Source: Bolinopsis microptera (lineage: Eukaryota; Ctenophora; Tentaculata; Lobata; Bolinopsidae). From it: 64,000 nucleotides of DNA. Where the stretch lies: NCBI RefSeq assembly GCF_026151205.1, contig NC_087074.1:17892712-17956711 (forward strand), given 5' to 3'. Made by a program: the position numbers and the translations under genes. The notes under the pieces were generated by a model that saw only the letters and a list, made by a program, of their open reading frames with translations, did no database searches and was not told where the DNA came from. Positions 57,101-64,000 of the stretch are shown here, piece by piece (the first letter of the stretch is position 1; each line of letters opens with the position of its first letter).

Positions 57101-60100
57101 CATGTGTGCGCTTACATTCAACCGTTTGAGTTAAATAACAAGCTTTATATCACGATATTTCCGAATACTATTTCTTTTTTCAAGCACTAGATAATAATTT
57201 TAGGGCGTCCACGGACGCCTGGACGCCCTCAACAGCCGCCTTCGTGGGATACCCTCTGGAAATGACATGGTTCATTAACGCGTTGCCAATCACATTATGT
57301 TATATAACTATAACGAGATTACCTAAAGAGTTAAAATGATTCATGAATGCATCCAATCTTTCTAGATTAAACTGTACGTTCAAAATGTTATAATTGGAAA
57401 CTGTTTTTTTCAGTTATTGAGAAAAGTGTTATCGCTGCTGATTGTGGAGAAGTTATTGTTACCATGAAATGCTTTAGGAATGGCGAACATTTGAAGCAGT
57501 GGGTATTTCAAATTCATGTCAAACAAACTCTTCCTCTTGTAAATCCTTGCTAGTACATTCAAACTCTTCCTCTTGTAAATCCTTGCTAGTACCTAATAAC
57601 ATTACACGATGTTTTTCAGAGCGACGTGGTCTTTAAAGGATGTGAAGGATGCTGATGTTAGTAACGGAGCATTACATATTAGTCGAAAAGATATTCTGTT
57701 AAATCAAAGAAATTTTTCCTGCTATGATGGTCCTGCTAAAGTAGCAGATATAACCTCACACCATCTCCTGAAACTGTGTAACTCGGGTAACTATTTACTT
57801 TACGTCGTCAATTTGTGATGTTAACTATATGATCTCTGTGTAAAAGTGTTAGAATTATCGTGACTATGATTTAGTGTAATATTTTCTGTGATTCATTCAT
57901 GTGTATTTAGTTTTTGTATCAGATAGAGGAAATGAAGTATCAAATGACATTGACATTGTTATTGAACTCGATGATGACAATGGAAACTATATAACAGCGC
58001 CACCAGAGCCTACAAGTACAACCCCGCACACGAGTTCAACTCCTCAACCTATAGATAAAAACCGGAATAAATGGAAGGATTTTTACAAGGATGATAAAAT
58101 ATGGCTGTTCCGTAAGTACTCCAGTTTGGATGGGATTAATGCCTTCGATAACAAGAACAGGCTTCAGACAAACATTGATAAGCTAAGTGTAGCGATGGTG
58201 TCTGTGATGGGACGATTAACGCCTATATGTGGAGAATTGTGGAATAAGGAGGCCGCTGCAGTGTTTTGTAGGGAGGCCGGTGCCCAGCTTAGTCAAAACT
58301 GGACTGTGTTACATGTGAGTATGTTGTACACATACATAAAATACCTGCCAGTACTGTAACATACCGAGAAACCATTGACATAATATCACGTTAGCCATTT
58401 AGGGTATGGGCTTTGGAAAAGCTTACAATCGCAAAAATAATAAATTTCTGATAAAACTATTCACGATTTATCGGAATTCATAAACAAAATTACTCGATCA
58501 TTATGCAAAGTGAGCACGGAATAAATAACATTATTATCCCTCTAGCTCTTGTCAATGAAGCATGTACAACATGTAGTTACCTAGTTACCTAGTTACCATG
58601 TAACCTAGTTACCTAGAAACTTAGTTACCTAGTAACCTAGTAACCCAGTAACCTAGTAACCCAGGTACCTAGTAACCCAGTTACCAAGTAACCCAGTTAC
58701 ATAGTTACCAAGTAACCTAGTTACCTAGTTACCAAGTAACCTAGTTACCTAGTTAGTAGTTACCTAGTTGCCTAGTTACCTAGTTACCAAGTAACCTGGA
58801 CAATTTATAATCAATAACCCAGGTTGGTTCCTTGCACAAAACCAAAAATGAAAGACACAACGAAAGTGACTTCTACAAACATTACTTGCGAAATATAACG
58901 TGTAAAGGAGACGAGGCTAAAATCATTTGGTGTGAGCACGATGGGTGGTATCATCACAGTAATTGCACTCACGACGCTGTGGTAACTTGTAAGTACCTGC
59001 ACTCACCACGCTGTGGTAACTTGTAAGTACCTGCACTCACGACGCTGTGGTAACTTGTAAGTACCTGCACTCACGACGCTGTGGTTACTTGTAAGTACCT
59101 GCACTCACGACGCTGTGGTTACTTGTAAGTACCTGCACTCACGACGCTGTGGTTACTTGTAAGTACCTGCACTCACGACGCTGTGGTAACTTGTAAGTAC
59201 CTGCACTCACGACGCTGTGGTTACTTGTAAGTACCTGCACTCACGACGCTGTGGTAACTTGTAAGTACCTGCACTCACGACGCTGTGGTTACTTGTAAGT
59301 ACCTGCACTCACGACGCTGTGGTATCATCACAGTAATTGCACTCACGACGCTGTGGTTACTTGTAAGTACCTGCACTCACGACGCTGTGGTATCATCACA
59401 GTAATTGCACTCACGACGCTGTGGTTACTTGTAAGTACCTGCACTCACGACGCTGTGGTTACTTGTAAGTACCTGCACTCACGACGCTGTGGTTACTTGT
59501 AAGTACATGCACTCACGACGTTGTGGTCACTTGTAAGTACCTGCACTCACGACGCTGTGGTTACTTGTAAGTACCTGCACTCACGACGCTGTGGTTACTT
59601 GTAAGTACCTGCACTCACGACGCTGTGGTCACTTGTAAGTACCTGCACTCACGACGCTGTGGTTACTTGTAAGTACCTGCACTCACGACGCTGTGGTAAC
59701 TTGTAAGTACCTGCACTCACGACGCTGTGGTTACTTGTAAGTACCTGCACTCACGACGCTGTGGTAACTTGTAAGTACCTGCACTCACGACGCTGTGGTT
59801 ACTTGTAAGTACCTGCACTCACGACGCTGTGGTTACTTGTAAGTACCTGCACTCACGACGCTGTGGTCACTTGTAAGTACCTGCACTCACGACGCTGTGG
59901 TTACTTGTAAGTACCTGCACTCACGACGCTGTGGTAACTTGTAAGTACCTGCACTCACGACGCTGTGGTTACTTGTAAGTACCTGCACTCACGACGCTGT
60001 GGTAACTTGTAAGTACCTGCACTCACGACGCTGTGGTTACTTGTAAGTACCTGCACTCACGACGCTGTGGTTACTTTTAAGTACTTGTAAGTACCCTGTG

Positions 60101-63100
60101 TGAAGAGAGGAAGCTTCCCGGCCAATATCTCACCTTTAAAAATGGTGGAATTAAGGATTATATCAATAATGAAAAGAAGTTTACTCATCAACATTTGTTG
60201 TTTCATTGATAAATTTATTAGTTCTTTATAAATCAGCTTTATTATTTCCTTTTCAGGCTCTCAAGTAAAGGAAGGTGAATATTTTGATAAATTGTAGAAT
60301 AATCACTAAAGACATGCCCCCTTCCCCCCCCCCCCTCCCCCCGTAATCCTGTAATTTACTATATTTTTAAAGCTTATTCAAAACACACATTATTGCCCTA
60401 TTGGGATAGTTAATTCTTCCCTACGCCTATGGGTTTATTGTTTATTGACCCCCCACCCATTTAATCCCATTTCGCCAGATCCAGGTACCCAGTGGTGGCA
60501 CTTGTTACTGTTGACTGTGGGAGGAGTATGTTTCCTTGTTCTTTTGACTTATACATTCTTCTGCACCTTTGGAAAAGGATATCTCAAAGAGCTACTTGAA
60601 GCTTGGAACCGTTTCGTAAACGGAGGGGGAGGGTCAGTGCCTACTGAATCAGAGTGAGTTATAGGAGAAATGTGATCCTTTAAAAAATAATCTAAATCTT
60701 TTCAAACAATACATAATTATACATAATTGAATGCTTCTAAATAAACCCAGATATAAAAGGAGAAAACAAATATAGCCCAAATTTCCAGTATCCCAGTATA
60801 TCGAAACCCAAATTATGTGTTGAAAGAGGAGTAACCAAAACACGGTAGTGTGCAGTATGAAATACCACACCTGCAATAACATTGGGCCCTAGCAAAAAAA
60901 CTAATTAATCAATAAGTCAAAACATATATAATATTGTATATTTTATAGAAAATATATAACTCTCAAGGCTCCTTCTCCGAGCTAACGACTCTAAAGTTCC
61001 TGATTACGTGAACTTTGTTCGGCTCTGCTGTCCTTTTATTGAGTAGCTGGTGAATTTCACTGGCTTGAATCGCTCACTTGTACTTGTGTCGTTTCCAACT
61101 CGTTTACAGCTCAAGATTTTCGGTTTTTCGTTGAGATGATCCAACAGAATACCTGATACCTTAGCATGCAAGTTCTCCTCAGTCTCCGGAAGCCCACAGA
61201 TTATCAGACTTTTACTTCGATCTTCTTCGAGGGCAACCCTTTTCACTGCAGCTTGGATCTTCTTCGGTGCAAAGGCGTTTTTCACGTGTTATTGTACAGA
61301 GACGAATAGGTTTTAATCTCTTTCTGAGCTGCACTTTTCACAGTTCCAATGTCATCATCCTTCTTCATAGGTAACTTCTCCTGCAAATCACTAATTTTTG
61401 CCATGTCTTCTTCTTGCTTGGAGAGTAACTTCTCTTGTTTTAGTTCTATGATTTTAGTCGTATCTACTATTTTTCTTTCCTGAACTTGCTGTTGTCGGCG
61501 GATTGTAAGTGTAACACTGGACCACAATAATTGACCGCACACTGTCTCTAACCACACTGAAAACCTTTCTCTGGCTCTCTAGGCACACTTCTCAGGTTCA
61601 GTTTATCAAATTGCACATCGTTGTGTTGAGCATTGATTTTACTTCCAATCTCCTTGAAAATACTGACAGTCGCCAGGTGTATCTGATTCACATATTCCGT
61701 AAGGAACTCGCCATTATCAACCATAGTATCATCTAGTACCATATCCAAATGTTCATTCTGTAGCGGAAAAGGCATCGTACACGATGTACAGAAAAAGTAC
61801 AAACAATGTATTCCGATCTACAAAGCCAGAGAGAGATAATTCACTGATATACACTATACTATACTAGTATACTATACACTATAATATACACTATATATAC
61901 TAGTATACTCTACACTATAATATACACTATACTAGTATACACTACACTATACACTATACACTATACACTTTTGGCCCAATTGTGCCAAATCACCTCAACA
62001 TGCCCAAAACCCAGATGTTGGTTGCAACACCCAGGGGGATTGTTTATGTAAGTTACTTTATAACCTTGTTACTATTTACAGGACCCCGGGAGACATGAGC
62101 ACAATAGTCAGCCTTCAAACTGGATCAGGCACGGGTAGTGTGAATCCCATCTCTCTTAGTGGTGGTTTTAGCAGTTGGCCCTTCCCTTCCGGCAGTGTCC
62201 AGAGAACTGCTGAACCTATTGGGCCTGTTTATCCGGAGCCTAGACAAGAGGATAATCTCAAACGTCTCAATAGTAGAGAATGTGATGTAATTATAAGCCA
62301 AGCTACTGTGAACATCAAATTCTAGGACCATTTTATTCGCATCGCGTAATTTGTCAGTATTAAAAAGTGTCGCTAATTTTGGTCTGTTTTTGTCGTGCAT
62401 TTATCTTCGATGGGGTAAGTAAATGCCACGATTGAAACAGCAACGGGAGTTCTTTGGTGTAGGAATTTGGTGTTTGACAATGTTTAATTTAAATATGTTA
62501 ATCAGATTAGGCCTATAAATGAATGAGTTTATAATTCATCTACTGATTGTAAAGTTGTAATATGTATTAACATTGTTGCACGTTGTTGATAGTGCTGTGA
62601 TTCTAGTTGTAGTTCGTTTCTGACCGGCCACTCTTCAGGAGTGGGTATTGGGTGGGTATAAGGTTGAAGGAAAAACACTTGTTTGCAAGTCGTATAAAAA
62701 CATCACTGGTGAAACTAAAGATAACATGATGACTGAGTATTTCTTCCTGTCCAATGTTAAACACTCAAACATAGTGGAGTGTGTTAATGAACCGAGGGAG
62801 ATCTCTTTTAACAACGAGAAGAAACAGTACGTTAAGTAAACTCCTTATTATATTGCATAATGCATATAATATAATACAGGGTGGGCCGCCAAAAGTCAGT
62901 ACCCATACGTTGGCCTTAATAGCTCCGCCGTGTTTTATATTTGAGAGCTGTTGCTTTGCAGATGGCATACTGTACTTACTGGTTCGAGGATTCCGTCGTC
63001 AAAATTTGAAAATTCGAATATTTTAGACCACGCCCATTCAATATTAAAACACCTATATTGTTTTCTCTGAACATGCTGAACGCCTAATTTTTTCAGAGAC

Positions 63101-63905
63101 GGTAAATTATCAAATGTTGCATATGATCTGAAAATATGACGCAAAACGGATTAGAAATGACGAAGTTATCAAGCATTTTCTGTATCTCGTTAACAAAATT
63201 GACTGGGTGATTATGTGACACCGTGACACGACACTTTAATTGGGCACCCTTAACAATTCCCATAATGTTTAACGGGGTAGTTAACGGGGGCACCTTATCA
63301 CGTGATTAGGTAAACCAATCACCTGATCACACGTAATGAATAAACTCGTTATGCTTCATATCTCGGTCATCTGAGAAGCTACAGTTCTAATTCTTTCAGG
63401 ACAAACGTAAATCGAATGGCCAAACACAATTCAATAACATTTAGCTTGATCCGACTATCCAAACTATCAAATAAATGTGAAAATGAACCTCCATTTCAAA
63501 AAAATGAACGCGAATATTTTTCGAGTTGACAAATTCCTCGAACCAGTGGTGGTACTAAGCCATACCAGAAAGAAGTATTTAAATTGGGCACTCAGTGACT
63601 GAGCTATAAAGGCCAACGTATGGGTACTGACTTTTGGCCCACCCTGTATAAAATAATTTTATAATTTTCTTTGACGATAAAAATGTCGTAAAGCTCATAT
63701 TTTTATATAATGATTTGTTTCGTTATTTACATTGGAAAAAACTCAAATAGTGAAAAATTCGATAAAAAGCTGTTATAGACGCAATTTTGAGGGGAATCAT
63801 GTTTAATTTTCAAAACAAGAAAATAGTGTATCGAATTTACTGAATTCGTGAAAACGAGCTACTCATTGATTTATGTTTGAAATGTTAATACCAGAAGTGT
63901 AGGAA

Positions 63906-63939
<34 letters not shown>

Positions 63940-64000
63940 GGAGGACGACCCTGGTTCATACCACTTTTCAATTTCAGATCATTTTTCATGGAACGCTTGG
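54167..64000 (+). CDS. Receptor with SRCR ectodomain, one TM helix and kinase-like domain (3' cut by window)
   Basis: Fourteen exons: 54167-54212, 54542-54627, 55026-55202, 55394-55630, 55987-56131, 57414-57502, 57620-57786, 57911-58314, 58823-58988, 60257-60274 (18 nt), 60479-60653, 62082-62286, 62639-62835, and 63978 onward. A signal peptide (MVSVLVWMSFLIFIP) is followed by an unrecognised Cys-containing ectodomain with N-glycosylation sites, and a Ser/Thr/Pro linker. Next is one SRCR domain (about residues 412-506: GRLTPICGELWNKEAAAVFC to SNCTHDAVVTC), a TM helix (about 516-540) and a basic juxtamembrane part. A protein-kinase N-lobe follows, with LVCKSYK (candidate catalytic Lys), MMTEYFFL (alpha-C Glu), VKHSNIVE and hinge-like SFFMERL. 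The Gly-rich loop is degenerate (GGYKVEG). All phases fit except between 57502 and 57620, where the open frame is offset. Likely a tyrosine-kinase-type or pseudokinase receptor; its catalytic loop lies outside the window. Confidence 0.82.
54655..54925. mobile_element. Inverted-repeat element in a receptor intron
   Basis: Arms of about 95 bp are roughly 80% complementary. The best block is CCCAGGAACCACGCCAAA against TTTGGCGTGGTTCCTGGG, plus TTTGCCACAAGCATTT near the outer ends. It contains no gene. The open frames on both strands are by-products. Confidence 0.65.
56132..57413. other. Receptor intron without recognised gene
   Basis: It contains a solitary mariner-like end (TACAGGGTGTCCC at 56175) and unidentified sequence. 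Short ORFs at 56404-56706 and 56999-57190 resemble no family I know. Confidence 0.5.
58561..58800 (+). repeat. 8-bp minisatellite ending just before a splice acceptor
   Basis: AGTTACCT/AGTAACCC words repeat about 28 times. Several read TAACCCAG, like the true acceptor TAACCCAG at 58815-58822, which lies about 20 bp beyond the array. Confidence 0.85.
58973..60090 (+). repeat. 34-bp minisatellite built from the SRCR exon end and its 5' splice site
   Basis: About 32 units with 34-bp period contain CACTCACGACGCTGTGGTAA, then CTTGTAAGTACCTG. The first unit is the genuine end of exon 58823-58988 plus its donor GTAAGT. Units near 59323 and 59391 also carry TATCATCACAGTAATTG, which is further upstream exon sequence. 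This shows that exon DNA seeded the array. Units differ mainly at GGTAACTT / GGTTACTT / GGTCACTT. Confidence 0.93.
61004..61802 (-). pseudogene. Non-LTR retrotransposon ORF1-like remnant
   Basis: Three minus-strand reading pieces in different frames (61802-61548, 61557-61282, 61285-61004) join into an ORF1-like layout. A Gln/Lys/Glu coiled coil is followed by EEDRSKSLIICGLPETEENL and later SCKRVGN and FKPVKFTS. These match the RNA-binding-type ORF1 domain of L1/CR1-like elements. Frame breaks mark it as dead. It lies antisense in a receptor intron. Confidence 0.7.
61845..61970. repeat. TA-rich simple repeat ACTATACACTATA
   Basis: Short satellite of ACTATA / CTAGTATA words in the receptor intron before exon 62082. 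Confidence 0.85.
62877..63646. mobile_element. Mariner-type MITE, 770 bp, in the kinase intron
   Basis: Long inverted ends (about 50 bp) begin CAGGGTGGGCCGCCAAAAGT and end ACTTTTGGCCCACCCTG, flanked by TA. There is no transposase. CAGGGTG-type termini and TA duplication fit Tc1/mariner derivatives. It lies between the N-lobe exon and the hinge exon of the receptor. Confidence 0.85.
63908..63936. repeat. G homopolymer, about 29 bases
   Basis: Uninterrupted G-run in the last intron, just before the hinge exon. Similar runs lie at about 36302, 41877 (C), 47388, 47663 and 54066 (C). Such runs are prone to length error in assemblies. Confidence 0.9.

Noticed and set aside
59008-59026. Receptor ending after KYLHSPRCGNL as a normal protein
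   Set aside because: This is read-through into the minisatellite. Splicing at GTAAGT restores the SRCR cysteine (T plus GC) and leads to a TM exon in phase.
58973-60090. CRISPR-like regular repeats
   Set aside because: Units are contiguous without unique spacers, and the setting is an animal gene intron. It is a minisatellite.

Overview
This is a window of eukaryotic, animal nuclear DNA. It is AT-rich, its genes are split by many GT-AG introns, and it carries families best known from Metazoa: a scavenger-receptor (SRCR) domain receptor fused to a kinase-like domain, C2H2 zinc-finger arrays and a seven-helix receptor. Non-LTR retrotransposons, Helitrons, MITEs, a SINE and minisatellites are abundant. 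The lineage cannot be fixed from sequence alone. A non-vertebrate with a repeat-rich genome fits (for example a cnidarian, sponge or tunicate).

Left part (1-18.5 kb): three housekeeping genes lie head-to-tail on the minus strand. They are SNF8 (ESCRT-II), TMX2 (ER thioredoxin-like membrane protein) and NOC2L (ribosome biogenesis, cut by the window edge). Each was rebuilt exon by exon with consistent splice phases. The spacing is only about 0.44 and 0.53 kb, and an AG acceptor-like site sits directly before the TMX2 and NOC2L start codons. This leaves open an operon or trans-spliced arrangement. An intron-poor GPCR-like gene is nested on the plus strand inside the 4.8-kb TMX2 intron. Upstream lies a minus-strand poly-zinc-finger gene with a two-base insertion that breaks the frame.

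Middle part (18.6-32 kb) is mostly mobile DNA. It holds an 8-bp-TSD MITE, a Helitron relic and a 3.27-kb element with inverted CTAGGAAC ends that carries a satellite in a six-unit, 1506-bp higher-order repeat. An open 890-codon non-LTR reverse transcriptase ORF, a second element-encoded ORF, a 50-bp-arm palindrome and a cluster of very small (about 70-130 bp) MITEs follow. Three MITE families can be defined from termini and 8-9-bp target duplications. A second cluster lies at 50.8-52.7 kb.

Right part (32.7-64 kb): a plus-strand coiled-coil, proline-rich protein gene (exons 32.7-36.3 kb) is followed by more exons of a proline-rich protein (43.3-49.3 kb) that may belong to the same gene. Then comes a plus-strand receptor gene (54.2 to beyond 64 kb) encoding signal peptide, cysteine-containing ectodomain, one SRCR domain, one transmembrane helix and the start of a kinase-like domain.

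The most unusual pattern is that several minisatellites sit exactly on exon boundaries. The NOC2L array repeats an exon end plus its 5' splice site (31-bp unit, 8 copies). The receptor array does the same with the end of its SRCR exon (34-bp unit, about 32 copies). The TMX2 array repeats a 3' splice site (36-bp unit, 4 copies).
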